Positions 40,187-49,478 of a DNA stretch of 64,000 bases are shown piece after piece (positions within the stretch are counted from its first letter, which is position 1; every line of letters begins with the position of its first letter). The translations under genes and the position numbers were made by a program. The notes beneath the pieces are model-generated. The model did not search any database, had not been told where the DNA came from, and saw only the letters and a list, made by a program, of their open reading frames with translations. The stretch covers positions 62,001-126,000 of the forward strand of contig NZ_MBEI01000001.1 of the NCBI RefSeq assembly GCF_001953985.1, in the 5' to 3' direction. Source of the DNA: Mycobacterium colombiense (lineage in GTDB: Bacteria > Actinomycetota > Actinomycetes > Mycobacteriales > Mycobacteriaceae).

Positions 40187-40507
40187 TCAGGGCGGCGGCT
40201 TGGCCGGCGACGAAGCGAGGTTGGGTCCCCACTGCCCGGCGGATAGCCCCTGCTGTATTCCCCCGATGATCTGTTGCCGCAGGGCCGGGCTGTCGGCGGG
40301 GGTGGTCTGCGCGCAGCCGCAGCTGAGGCCGCCGAAGGGATTGGTATTGCCGCCACCCGGATTCGGATCGGCGCCCGCCGGCGTCGCCAGTAAAGTGCCG
40401 TTCACCACGATTAAAGCCGCACATATTGCAGTTATCGCGATGAAAGTCAACGGATTTCGCGTAGGCAGCAGCCGCCGCCGTGACCGGTGTTGATCGGGTA
40501 TGGGCAT
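40187..40507 (-). CDS. Small secreted protein, function unknown
   Basis: This 106-residue protein has a basic start (PIPDQHRSRRRLLPTRNP) and a hydrophobic segment (LTFIAITAICAALIVVNGTL) ending near ATPAGADP, a likely signal peptidase site. The mature part is rich in Pro and Gly, with a CGC pair (GGLSCGCAQTTPADSP) and a C-terminal Pro-rich tail. It lies 65 bases after the PPE gene on the same strand and may share its transcript. The family is not recognised by me; export to the envelope is inferred from the signal sequence. Confidence 0.65.
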   Translation of the reverse strand: MPIPDQHRSRRRLLPTRNPLTFIAITAICAALIVVNGTLLATPAGADPNPGGGNTNPFGGLSCGCAQTTPADSPALRQQIIGGIQQGLSAGQWGPNLASSPAKPPP

Positions 40508-40572
40508 TGCGGTTTCCTTTTGGGTCGACGACCTTGTACAGCCTTTGACGACGTGGTGACTGATTTGGTGCA

Positions 40573-41946
40573 CTATCCGGCCACCGGCGAATGCGGAATC
40601 AGCGATACGCGCAAGCCGACGCGCTGAACCGCACCTTCGGACTCGCGACCGACCATGCCTCCCAATGGCAGCTTGGACACCGTGGCGCCGGGTGAGGGCG
40701 CGGGTGCGGCGGCCCAGCCGCCCGGCATCGCGCCGCCGTGGAAAGCCTGCAGCGGGGTGACCGACGAAACCGTCGCCGCCCAACTCGGCGGCACGGACAG
40801 GGTGCTCAACGCACTGGCTTGGCCCACACTCACCGAGGCGCCCTGGCCCAGTCCCGCCAACGGCTCGAGGTTTCCCAAGCCAGCCGCGGTGCCCGCGCCT
40901 CCCATGCCTGCTATGCCCTGGGCGCCCTCGGCCCCCAGGATGGAACCGGCGCCCGCCTCATCCAATGCCAAGCCCTGATAATCCAGATCGAGGCCGTAGA
41001 GGTCGATGCCGATTCCACCGCCGTCGGCGATCAGACCGGCGCCGTCGGCGCCGTACCCGGCCGCCTCGGACGCCAGGCCGGCCGTGGCTCCGTCCGCTGC
41101 GGGTGCGGCGGCGAGCGCCGAGGCCAGTCCCGAGGCCGCGCCGGCACCGGTGCTCGCGCTCTTTGTCGCACCCTTGCCCGAGGCGCCGGTCAGACTCGAC
41201 AGGGCACTCAGTGGGGCGGAGGCTCCCGACGAGCCCAGCGAGGCTCCGGTGCCCAGCGCCGCCTGCGACAGACCGGCGCTCGAGGATGAGCCGGGGGTCG
41301 ACATACCTTGCAGGGTCTGGGGCACCGCGGAGGCCCATTGCGTCGCGGTTGACTGTGCGCTAGTAGCGGAATGGGCTGCCACGTGGGTGACGGCGCCGAC
41401 GTGGCCGGCGAGGCCGGCCGGATTGGTCGACTGCGATGGCGCCACCATGGGCGAAAGTGTTGACGCTGCCGCCGAATTGGCGGCATAGCTGTACATCGCG
41501 GTGGCGTCCTGAGCCCACATTTCGCTGTACTCGGCCTCGGCCGCCATGATTGCCGGGGTGTTCTGCCCGAAGATGTTGGTCTGGACCAAGGCCAGGAGCC
41601 GGGTGCGGTTGGCCGCGACCAGCGGAGGCGGCACCGTCATCGCGTACGCGGTTTCGAAGGCTGCTGCGGCGACCGTGGCCTGCATTGCCGCCTGTCCACA
41701 TTGCTCGGCGGTCGCCGTCATCCACGCTATGTAAGGCATCACCGCGGCCGCCATCGACATCGACGCCGGCCCCGACCAGGACTCGTCGGTGAGGCTCGCG
41801 ATCACGGCCTGGTAACCGCTGGCGGCGTCTGTCAGCTCGGCGGCCAGCGACTCCCATCCCGCGGCGGCGGCCAGCAAGGTCGAAGGCCCGGGCCCCAGAT
41901 ACATTCGACCGGAGTTGATCTCCGGTGGTAGTGCGCCAAAATCCAT
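40573..41946 (-). CDS. PPE family protein (PPE-SVP subfamily)
   Basis: This 457-residue protein starts with the family opening (MDFGALPPEINSGRMYLGPG) and has the 180-residue PPE domain including the WxG-like turn (SLTDESWSGPASMSM). A Gly/Ala/Ser-rich middle follows, then the SVP-type motif region (LSVPPSWA, about residue 385). PPE proteins pair with a PE partner and are exported by ESX systems, often ESX-5 for this subfamily. No pe gene adjoins it, so the partner must be elsewhere. The upstream 357 bases have no other gene and carry its promoter. Confidence 0.93.
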   Translation of the reverse strand: MDFGALPPEINSGRMYLGPGPSTLLAAAAGWESLAAELTDAASGYQAVIASLTDESWSGPASMSMAAAVMPYIAWMTATAEQCGQAAMQATVAAAAFETAYAMTVPPPLVAANRTRLLALVQTNIFGQNTPAIMAAEAEYSEMWAQDATAMYSYAANSAAASTLSPMVAPSQSTNPAGLAGHVGAVTHVAAHSATSAQSTATQWASAVPQTLQGMSTPGSSSSAGLSQAALGTGASLGSSGASAPLSALSSLTGASGKGATKSASTGAGAASGLASALAAAPAADGATAGLASEAAGYGADGAGLIADGGGIGIDLYGLDLDYQGLALDEAGAGSILGAEGAQGIAGMGGAGTAAGLGNLEPLAGLGQGASVSVGQASALSTLSVPPSWAATVSSVTPLQAFHGGAMPGGWAAAPAPSPGATVSKLPLGGMVGRESEGAVQRVGLRVSLIPHSPVAG

Positions 41947-42303
41947 GTCTATCCCTAATTTCTTGGTGCCTGTTTGGGCTGACCTTGATGACGCCGGATC
42001 GGCGTGGGTGGCGCCGCACGCAACATCTGGTCAGCAGCTGAAGCAAGTTGTGAATGATTGAAAATTGCCCAAGCGTCGCGCAAACGGCGGCGCGGTGTAC
42101 TACGACGCCGACGGTTCGCGGCTTGACCTTGGAATTCGGCGGAACTGGCGCACCGGTTTCGGGCGAATTCGACTTCGATAGCGAAGATCGCGTCGATGCA
42201 GACTGCCGCGACAAGCGGCCGACGCCAAGGACGCGAAACGCGTCGGCGGCTAGGGTTCAGCCTGCCGCGATGTGTGTGCGCGCCGAGGAACTGCCGTGCT
42301 TGA
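41947..42303. other. Intergenic region upstream of the PPE gene
   Basis: No convincing gene in these 357 bases. They should contain the PPE promoter on the reverse strand. Base composition drops locally around 42040-42070 (AT-rich), a likely promoter position. Confidence 0.4.
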
Positions 42304-42750
42304 TCAGCAGCGGGCGACGCAGAATCGAATCAGAAGATTCTGGTCAACGCAGCTTGATGCCGGCGAGCGGGCGGGTACACCGACCCGCTGCTGGGGCCGA
42401 ATAACCCCGACCATCGGGGGTGCCGCAGATCCGGGCGAGCGTGGCGTGGAAAGTGCCAAAGTGGTTGGCCGATCACGCTTTAGCCCGCCGCTTTTGAAGG
42501 CCTTGTCATCGTTCACGGTGGACCCCACGCCAAGACGACGGACACGAACCGAGTCGTTACTCAGCTGAGTCGGGCCCGAAACCGGGCTGGTCGACGATGC
42601 CACCGCTTGCGGCTGCGCCGTGCCGGTGATCGTCTCGGCTCGCAAAGCGTGGCAACCGAGGACAACTGCAAGGAGGGCCAGCACAGCAACGATGGCTGAC
42701 GCAGATTGTCGTCGTGGCCACCGTGAAGGCTTTGTAACTCCGAAACTCAC
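42304..42750 (-). CDS. Possible small membrane-anchored protein at the end of the acyltransferase operon
   Basis: A 148-codon frame starts with GTG at 42750, 63 bases after the polytopic membrane protein on the same strand. It has a basic N-terminus and a good hydrophobic segment (ASAIVAVLALLAVVLGCHAL, possibly a lipobox Cys), followed by a low-complexity Ser/Pro/Arg-rich tail. No ribosome site is evident. An inverted repeat (CCCCGA/TCGGGG, 42405-42419) lies within it. It may be a real secreted protein or a chance frame. Confidence 0.3.
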   Translation of the reverse strand: MSFGVTKPSRWPRRQSASAIVAVLALLAVVLGCHALRAETITGTAQPQAVASSTSPVSGPTQLSNDSVRVRRLGVGSTVNDDKAFKSGGLKRDRPTTLALSTPRSPGSAAPPMVGVIRPQQRVGVPARSPASSCVDQNLLIRFCVARC

Positions 42751-42813
42751 AGTGGCACTGACGCTACCAGCTGCGATGCCGCACCTGCCACCAAGCCACG
42801 CCTTTGGCGCCGG

Positions 42814-44061
42814 TCAGGCCATTAGCGGGCCGCCGAAACCCGGAACGGCGCCCACCGGGATCAGTGCGAATGCGATGACGAGAAGAATGAACCGCCGCAG
42901 GGTTTTTGGTGTGGGCGCTTGTTCGATCTCCGGTCGACGTGCGGCGAAGAGAATGAACACGATCGCGATATCGAACGCGACGATCGTCACCCAGCGGGTC
43001 CAGTCGTAGCCGGTGAGGAAAACCGGTGCGACCAACAGCAGGCCCGCGGCAACCCAGGTCATCCGACCCTGCAACGCCTCGACCAATGCACGCAGCGGTA
43101 CGCCGGAAAGCTCGCCGAGTCCCCACAGCGCCACCGCGACGGCAGCGGCGCCGAATATCAACGAGACCGTGAGGCCAAGTGCTCCGATTTGCCCGACGGT
43201 GCGGATGGCAGCCACGATGCCGTTGTCATAGTTCGGCATCACGTTGCGGCACACCCAGTCGTGATAGTCGGTCTGACTGGAGCGTCCATCGATCACGAAG
43301 CGCAGCAGCGTCTCCGGTGACGTCACCGTCGCGAAGGGGTTGGGCATCAGGTGATGCGGCACGGCCGCACACAGGCGAGAGGAGATGTCGTGACGACCGA
43401 AGACCGCCACCACGGCCGTGCTGATGACCCCCGGCGTGACAGCCACGAGTGCGCCAACGCGCCGAGAGGATTCCAGCGCACCGCCGAGGACGATGATCGC
43501 CAGCACCGCGCCCAAAGCGAACTGCAGCCCTATCGCCTCGTGCATCAGCGTCAGCACCGCGATCACGGCGCCGTAAGCCGCGCACCAACCCGTCGCCACC
43601 GCACGAGAACGTGTGCACACCAACGCCGAGCTGAACAGGGCGAGGGCCGCGCCCCCGAACAGGTCGGGGCGGGCCGAGAACGCCGCGAACGGAACACCGA
43701 AGGGCAGCAACGGAATCACCATCGAAACCAACAGCCGGCGCTCAGATCGATGGCGGCTGAAGAGCACCACGCCCGCGATCGCGGCCAGGCCGCACAGGTA
43801 GACCGCGGTCGACAGCCAGCGCAGACCGAGTGTGGCCCCGAAGTAGTGTCCCGGGACCAACCGAACCAGTTCACCGGCGAGCCCGCGGCGGACGAAACCG
43901 TGCGTGTAGTCGGCGGCGTAATACGACATCCAGTACACGTCGAGCGGAACGACCTTGATCGCGCACCACAGCACGAGTGCAGTCCACACCGCGATCGCGG
44001 CGCCGATACCCACAAGGCGGTTCCGGGTAGGTGGGTCCGTCTTAACGACCAAGTCCACCAT
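42814..44061 (-). CDS. Polytopic membrane protein, last clear gene of a lipid acyltransferase operon
   Basis: This 415-residue protein has about ten to eleven predicted membrane helices. Its first outside loop reads SYYAADYTHGFVRRGLAGEL and a later one CRNVMPNYDNGIVAAIRTVG. Aromatic and charged residues in the first loop resemble polytopic glycosyltransferase-like proteins, but no catalytic motif can be claimed. The ATG at 44061 overlaps the stop of the acyltransferase gene (ATGA), so the two are translated together. This fixed coupling suggests one envelope-lipid pathway. It could be a flippase, a lipid glycosyltransferase or an accessory factor. Confidence 0.7.
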   Translation of the reverse strand: MVDLVVKTDPPTRNRLVGIGAAIAVWTALVLWCAIKVVPLDVYWMSYYAADYTHGFVRRGLAGELVRLVPGHYFGATLGLRWLSTAVYLCGLAAIAGVVLFSRHRSERRLLVSMVIPLLPFGVPFAAFSARPDLFGGAALALFSSALVCTRSRAVATGWCAAYGAVIAVLTLMHEAIGLQFALGAVLAIIVLGGALESSRRVGALVAVTPGVISTAVVAVFGRHDISSRLCAAVPHHLMPNPFATVTSPETLLRFVIDGRSSQTDYHDWVCRNVMPNYDNGIVAAIRTVGQIGALGLTVSLIFGAAAVAVALWGLGELSGVPLRALVEALQGRMTWVAAGLLLVAPVFLTGYDWTRWVTIVAFDIAIVFILFAARRPEIEQAPTPKTLRRFILLVIAFALIPVGAVPGFGGPLMA

Positions 44062-45404
44062 CAGATCCGGCCCTCATACACGGTGGTGGCGGACAGCTGC
44101 AGGTCGGCCAGCGCGGCACACGCGAGCTCGCGCGTGGCTGTGCCGCTGTCGGCGCCGCTCCGATACGCCACGATGGTGAGAAAGCGGCTGCCGTTGACGG
44201 TGCCTGTGCCACAGAACAATTGACCCTGGGCCTGCTCGATGCGGGCCTGGGTGATGCCCTGCTCGGCCAGCCGCATGGAGACCTCGGTCGCATCCGCGCC
44301 ATCGATGCGGCCGACGGCGCTGTCAAGGCTCCCGAGGTTGGAACACCCCACCGGAAGCTGGCCGGACGACATGGCGATGCCTTCGGCGCGCCGCACCAGC
44401 CAGCGTGGCGTGAACGGAACGAGCGGCAGTCCGGCGAGCATCTCGTTGGGCTCTCGCTCCAGGGCCGTCAGCGATCTCTTGACGTCGGCGCGCACGGCGC
44501 TCAAGTCGTCAGCCACCGCGGCGCCGTCCACGCTCAGCGTGATAGAGGTCAGCGCGTTGGCGCGGTCGTCGTCGGGGGTGCGGTCGCTGACCGGAAGCAC
44601 CACCGTCACGGAGTTCCCGTCGGGCAGCACCCTGCCCATCCGGTGAGCCAGGCGAGCGGCGAACGCGACGAAAAGTGCGTTGCCGCTTCCGTTGAGGGCG
44701 CGCGCTCGCGCCTCCCAGGCCGCGGCGTCGGTTTGGATCGTCACCGACGGCGAGGTGTTCGGGTCGTCGTCGAGCGGAGCGGGCCCCGAGGGCCGCCGCG
44801 CCTGCGACTGACCCCGCTGATCGGACGAGACCCTGAGCAAAATCAGCAGGGTCGCGATGAGCGCGCGGATCGCCGCCGGCAGGGCACGAACGGCATCGGC
44901 CACGTCGTCCCACACCGCGCGGCCTCGCCCGCGTGAATGCGGCGGTGCATAGCCAAGATTGCGGCGTTCTCCCTTGACCGCGTCGGCGACGGCCAATACC
45001 AGCCCGAGGCCGTCGACCACGCAGTGCGACGCCACCAGCGTGACCGCCGCACCGCCGTCGTCCAGCGGCAGCACGCCGAGATGAAACGTCGGGCCGTGCT
45101 CGGGATCGACGCCCACCTTCGCGCGTCGTTCCAGCCACGCACCAATCTCACCGCGCGGTCGCCGCGGTTCCCACGCGATTTCGGGCGAGCGGCTGTCGAG
45201 CACCCAGCGATGGCGCCCGAACGGCAGCGGCGAGCGCTCGATCCGGCGTCCGAGCAGGCCGGCACCGAGATTGTCGTTGAAGGCGCGTAATTCGTTGATG
45301 TTCACGTCGCGGTCGTAGATCCACGTGGACTGCACGGTGCTGCCTTGGCCGGTGGCGCGCAGCCGCAGGAAGGCGGCCTGGTCCAGCAGGGCCAGCCTCG
45401 CCAC
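44061..45404 (-). CDS. Condensation-fold / wax-ester-synthase-like acyltransferase
   Basis: This 447-residue soluble protein has the acyltransferase motif HxxxDG in TLVASHCVVDGLGLVLAV (about residue 130). A second-half motif follows (LPVSDRTPDDDRANALTSIT). The fold is that of condensation domains, PapA proteins and WS/DGAT enzymes. The start is GTG at 45404, overlapping the permease stop by one base (TAGTG) and placed about ten bases after GAGGCGGG; GTG 45410 is the alternative. It differs from PapA in length and N-terminus, so the operon has two different acyltransferases that may add two acyl groups to one acceptor. The substrate is unknown. Confidence 0.75.
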   Translation of the reverse strand: MARLALLDQAAFLRLRATGQGSTVQSTWIYDRDVNINELRAFNDNLGAGLLGRRIERSPLPFGRHRWVLDSRSPEIAWEPRRPRGEIGAWLERRAKVGVDPEHGPTFHLGVLPLDDGGAAVTLVASHCVVDGLGLVLAVADAVKGERRNLGYAPPHSRGRGRAVWDDVADAVRALPAAIRALIATLLILLRVSSDQRGQSQARRPSGPAPLDDDPNTSPSVTIQTDAAAWEARARALNGSGNALFVAFAARLAHRMGRVLPDGNSVTVVLPVSDRTPDDDRANALTSITLSVDGAAVADDLSAVRADVKRSLTALEREPNEMLAGLPLVPFTPRWLVRRAEGIAMSSGQLPVGCSNLGSLDSAVGRIDGADATEVSMRLAEQGITQARIEQAQGQLFCGTGTVNGSRFLTIVAYRSGADSGTATRELACAALADLQLSATTVYEGRI

Positions 45405-47050
45405 TAGCACCCCGCCTCGGCCGCGGCGCGATACCCGCGCACCGCCACCGGCGCGAACACCGCGACCAGAACGCCGCCCCACAGGCCCGTCTGCCACAGC
45501 GGCGACAGCACCGGACCGCCCTCCGCGAGCGCGCGCATCGCCTCGATCGTCGGGGAAATGGGCGAAAATCGCACCACCGGTTGCAGCCAGCCCGGAAACA
45601 CCTCGGCGGGCGCAACACCGGTGTTGAGGAACAGCAGCACCACGCACCCGGCACCTAGCCAGGTCACCATCGCCTTGCCGTCCGCGCGCGCAGCGATGGC
45701 GATGACCAATGTCGCCATGCCGGCCGAAACCGCTACGGGCATCAGGACGAAAGCCAGCATTGCGATCCAGCCGTAGTTGAATCGCAGACCCAAAGCGATC
45801 CCGAAGACGGTGAGCACAAGGGCGGACGTGGTGGTCCGGGCCGCCTCAGCGACCAGTCGCCCCGCCACGGTGCTGGCCCGATGTACCGGCTGCACCCACA
45901 GCCTGGTGAGTACACCGGACTCGCGCTCGGACGGCAGAGCCAGACCGGCACCGAGGGTTCCGAACACGGCGCCGACCACCGCGCACATCGGGACCAGCCC
46001 GTACAGGCTGTCGTGTCCGGTGGCGGCCAGGACGGATTTGCCAACCAGCAGCTTGTAGATGATGAGGAGAAAGGTCGGAAACAATAGCGCTTGCACCGCG
46101 ACAATCGGATCGCGGCGCCAGCGCCGCAGCAGCCGCCCGGCCTCCGAAGCGGTTTGACTGACGAAGGCAGTCAGCGGTGTAGCGCAAGGGATCTCGTGCC
46201 GTGCGGCGGCGCTAACGGCCACCTGGGTCCGATCTGTGCAGGCATCGCGAGCCCCCAACTCGTCTCGACGTGCCCTGCGAACGATCAGAGGCGCGCCCGG
46301 GCTTCCCGCGCTGACGCGTCGCTGCATGCGCACCGCGAGAACGCCGAAAAGTGCGAGCAAGCCAAGACACCACGTCAATGTCACCGTCAGATCCCGTGCG
46401 GTGAGGTGACCGGTGGCAAGGCCGCGGAGCGTCTCGGTGACCTGAGATACCGGTTGGTTGCGAATGAACGGTCCGAGCCATGCCGGAAAGGATTCCGCCG
46501 GAGCGATTCCGGTGGACAGCAAGACCAGGACCAGTTGGGGGAGAAGCAGTAATTGGCTCGACGATTCGACGGAGCCGACCCGGGAGCCCAGTGCATCCGC
46601 ACCGAGACAGACCGCCATCGCGAACGCCACCACGATGACCATGAACAGAACCGTGTCGCCCGGGCCGCCTTCCATCCGGAAGTCGAACAACCATCCGACC
46701 GCGACGGCCGCGACCACCGCGATGATCGCGCGTATCAGGCAATAGAGCATCCGTGCGCCCAGCGGCACCGCCGCGGAAACCGGCAGGGTGCGAAGGCGGG
46801 AACCGAAGCCGGACAACCGGTCTCGTGCGGCGCGGTCGGCCGTGGTCATTGCCCCGAACAGCATCGCCTGCACGATGACCACTGGAACGACATACTGCGG
46901 ATAGCTCATTGCGCCGGTGTGGATGAGGCCGCCGAGGACCAGCGTGAACCCCAGGAAACAGCCCACCGGTGCCAGCGCCGCGAAAAGTAGGTCGGCGTCG
47001 CGCCGAGAGGCTGACACCGTCCGCAAGGTGAGTGCCACCAGGGCACTCAT
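45404..47050 (-). CDS. Fused double ABC-2 permease (DrrB-DrrC-like)
   Basis: This 548-residue protein holds two ABC-2 type permease domains in tandem. The first (about residues 1-255) contains LLLLPQLVLVLLSTGIAPAE and FPAWLGPFIRNQPVSQVTET. The second (about 285-548) contains VLLFLNTGVAPAEVFPGWLQ and PVVRFSPISPTIEAMRALAE. A polar linker with ARRDELGARDACTDRTQVAV joins them. The repeat of the same motif shows duplication or fusion of DrrB/DrrC-like halves, which normally are separate and work with a DrrA ATPase to export lipids. No ATPase gene lies in the window. The gene is 36 bases after papA and overlaps the next gene. Confidence 0.85.
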   Translation of the reverse strand: MSALVALTLRTVSASRRDADLLFAALAPVGCFLGFTLVLGGLIHTGAMSYPQYVVPVVIVQAMLFGAMTTADRAARDRLSGFGSRLRTLPVSAAVPLGARMLYCLIRAIIAVVAAVAVGWLFDFRMEGGPGDTVLFMVIVVAFAMAVCLGADALGSRVGSVESSSQLLLLPQLVLVLLSTGIAPAESFPAWLGPFIRNQPVSQVTETLRGLATGHLTARDLTVTLTWCLGLLALFGVLAVRMQRRVSAGSPGAPLIVRRARRDELGARDACTDRTQVAVSAAARHEIPCATPLTAFVSQTASEAGRLLRRWRRDPIVAVQALLFPTFLLIIYKLLVGKSVLAATGHDSLYGLVPMCAVVGAVFGTLGAGLALPSERESGVLTRLWVQPVHRASTVAGRLVAEAARTTTSALVLTVFGIALGLRFNYGWIAMLAFVLMPVAVSAGMATLVIAIAARADGKAMVTWLGAGCVVLLFLNTGVAPAEVFPGWLQPVVRFSPISPTIEAMRALAEGGPVLSPLWQTGLWGGVLVAVFAPVAVRGYRAAAEAGC

Positions 47051-47086
47051 ACCGCGAACTCCGGCGACAGCACGACGGGAACTACA

Positions 47087-48478
47087 TCACACATCGATAC
47101 GTAGTCCGGAGTCGCATACCCGGGTGAACTCGGCACGCATCGTCTCGACGTAGCGCAGGACGGACCTGCGGGCGACGTCGGTGCCCGGGTAGGCGACCAC
47201 CAACTGCGTCTTGTCATGCATGCGATTGACCCACATGCACACCGTCTCCGACAGCCGGTTGTCGCCCCACACGCCGGCGCGCAGGCCGTCGAAGTAATCG
47301 CCGAACGGCAACTTGCGGATGTCGATGTAGGACAGCATCGGGACCGGACGGTCGGGGACCTCGATGGGGTTCGACGACGCGTCGGTCGATTCGAGCAGGT
47401 GGTAGTAGGGCACGGCGCCCAGGGCGGTGTTGCCGTCAAAAGATGCCTGGGCGGCGCTGACCACCTCATCGAATGACGCACCGGCGGTCGGAATCACCAA
47501 CGGGACGAAACTGGCCAGCCAGCCGACCGCGGTGGCATATGCGGGCTCTCGCCGGTTGTCGAATGGTGTGAGCCCGAAATACGTTGCGGCGCCGGTCAAC
47601 CGGTGTTCGGTCAGCGCGGCGCAGGCGAACACGCCGCCGCTGAAACGCGCACCCGCCGCACGGCACGCCGCTTCGAACCGTCGGCCCTGGTCGTCATCGA
47701 TCAGGTCGAATACGTCGATGGCTCCCGGTGTGTCCGCGTTCGACTCACCCAGTTCCAGCGGGAATTTCGGGAGTGCCCCACTATTCGCCGCGAGAAAGGC
47801 CCGCCACGATTGGATCTCGGGCGACTCCTCGTTCAGGCCCCTGGTGTACGCGTGCTGATTCGCGCTGTATTCGCGATGGCTCGGAGCGGGCGGCAGCGGG
47901 TTTTCCGCCCTCTGCAGCGCGGCGAAGTACATCGTCTGGATGTCGAGGAAGATGACCCCCGCCGACATGCCATCGGCGCGCAAGTGGTCGACGGCGATAT
48001 AGATGGTGAACCGGTCTTGGGCCTGAACGATGCCGAAGGTAAAGCAGTCCCACTGCAGCGGGTCGGGCGTATCGAGAAGCAGTTTGCGGATCTGGTTCGG
48101 CGCCATCCGCCCGAGATCCCTTGGCGCCAGGGTGATGGCCTCCGGCTCGGGAATGACATAGCGAAGGATCTCGTCGTTGTCCCCGAAGCCAAAGCGGTCG
48201 TGGTAGGTGTCGTGTCGCCGCAGGTGACTGTTCACGGCTTGGGTCATCGCATCGATATCGCAGATGCCGCTGATTTCCCAGGCCCCGATGCACAACCGGG
48301 GGATATCACGGCCGCGGCTGACCTGGCGTCGGTAATAGCGGAGATGCTGCGCCTGTTGATAGCTCACTGGGGCGGGGTGGTGCCGCGCTTCGGCGGCGCG
48401 CCGATAGGTGGCGGCCGTGGGGTACCAGGATACGACGGTGCCCTCCGCCGTCCAGTCCTCAACCGTGCCCAAGAACAT
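47087..48478 (-). CDS. Polyketide-associated acyltransferase PapA paralogue
   Basis: This 463-residue PapA-type acyltransferase has the catalytic HxxxDG in IAVDHLRADGMSAGV and the N-terminal pattern TAEGTVVSWYPTAATYRRAA, parallel to the PapA at 25920-27326. The C-terminal part (ASFVPLVIPTAGASFDEVVS) also aligns. ACGAAAGGTAG precedes the ATG at 48478. It is the first gene of the operon running to 42814 with the fused permease, the second acyltransferase and a membrane protein. It may acylate a trehalose or other sugar core; no PKS is in this operon, so the acyl donor may be the PKS at 27689-38752 or an ordinary acyl-CoA. Confidence 0.87.
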   Translation of the reverse strand: MFLGTVEDWTAEGTVVSWYPTAATYRRAAEARHHPAPVSYQQAQHLRYYRRQVSRGRDIPRLCIGAWEISGICDIDAMTQAVNSHLRRHDTYHDRFGFGDNDEILRYVIPEPEAITLAPRDLGRMAPNQIRKLLLDTPDPLQWDCFTFGIVQAQDRFTIYIAVDHLRADGMSAGVIFLDIQTMYFAALQRAENPLPPAPSHREYSANQHAYTRGLNEESPEIQSWRAFLAANSGALPKFPLELGESNADTPGAIDVFDLIDDDQGRRFEAACRAAGARFSGGVFACAALTEHRLTGAATYFGLTPFDNRREPAYATAVGWLASFVPLVIPTAGASFDEVVSAAQASFDGNTALGAVPYYHLLESTDASSNPIEVPDRPVPMLSYIDIRKLPFGDYFDGLRAGVWGDNRLSETVCMWVNRMHDKTQLVVAYPGTDVARRSVLRYVETMRAEFTRVCDSGLRIDV

Positions 48479-49478
48479 GCGCTACCTTTCGTCCGTCAGC
48501 TGCGACGCCGGTTCGGATGACCATAACGGCACCGCGCATGAATTGCTGAGTAAGTCGGTTGCCGAAGCGGTCCAGTTCCGCACCTCCGGCAAGTCGCTTG
48601 CGGCGTGCCGCGGCGGGCAATGCACGCCGATGATTGAGCTGGTTGGGGTTTGAGTTGACGGTTCACGTGTTGGCAAGCCGCGCAAATAAATGACTCGCCG
48701 GCGATCCCGCGGCGCAATCATGACATTCCCCTTTCGGGCCTGAGCTATCGCACGGAAAGTTCTGTCAATCGAATGTGTGCTCGTGTGAGGTAGCCGACCA
48801 CGCAGGGTCATTTAATTCGCGCATTGTTAACTCGGAACTAACAGTCAAACAAGCATTTATCTCGACGAGATGACCCAACCTGTCGATTCCCACCCACGGA
48901 GCCAGCGCTATGTCCGGGAGACCTCGCCAGATGCTGGTGGGCCTGCCCAAACGGCGCGCCTCGGTTACCATATCGTGATGTATGGCCGTATTGGAATAGT
49001 GTCAGCGAAAGATTCCTCGCGCCGATGATCCGGGCAAACGGCCAATCGATTCCCAAAAGGGCCGCGGCACTGGGTCCTACGGCGCTGCTAATGCCAGCTC
49101 GGGCGCACCAGTTCGGTGCCGTGCTGCGCACGGACAGCAAACTGTGATCCGGTTGAGCCACCATAGTGAACCTCGTCACGTAGGCGCAGCGCGCGTGACC
49201 GCGAGGTCGAATTCCCAGCGCCGTGGAAATCTCTGTGCGCCAAATGGATAAGCGGCGAAGGCAGCTGTTCGGCGTCTGTTCTCTCCACGGTGAGCGGAGA
49301 CCGCCCCGGCAACCTGCAGGACGCACCGCCTGGCCGTCGATCTCAAGTTGCCCGAGGCGGCGTCGCCCCCGAGCCGGCGCACCCCGACGGCGGTGACGCA
49401 GACAAAGCGCCCTCCGATGGTCGATGATGGTCGGGACAACCCGTCCTTTCTGGTCACCGTGAACCTTCGCAAGAACGG
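48479..49478. other. One-kilobase divergent intergenic region
   Basis: No convincing gene in 1,000 bases between the papA operon and malic enzyme. Several frames are open, but none has a good start, codon use or recognisable motif. The part from about 48640 to 49120 is less GC-rich than its surroundings. It probably carries the two divergent promoters and may contain decayed coding DNA. Confidence 0.45.

Noticed and set aside
48482..48722. 80-codon reverse frame just before papA (ATG after AAAGGGGAA)
   Set aside because: A ribosome-like site exists, but the protein is low-complexity and covers the papA leader; no support beyond an open frame.
48838..49326. 162-codon reverse frame in the 1-kb gap
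   Set aside because: Trp/Cys/Arg-rich sequence without motif and without a believable start.
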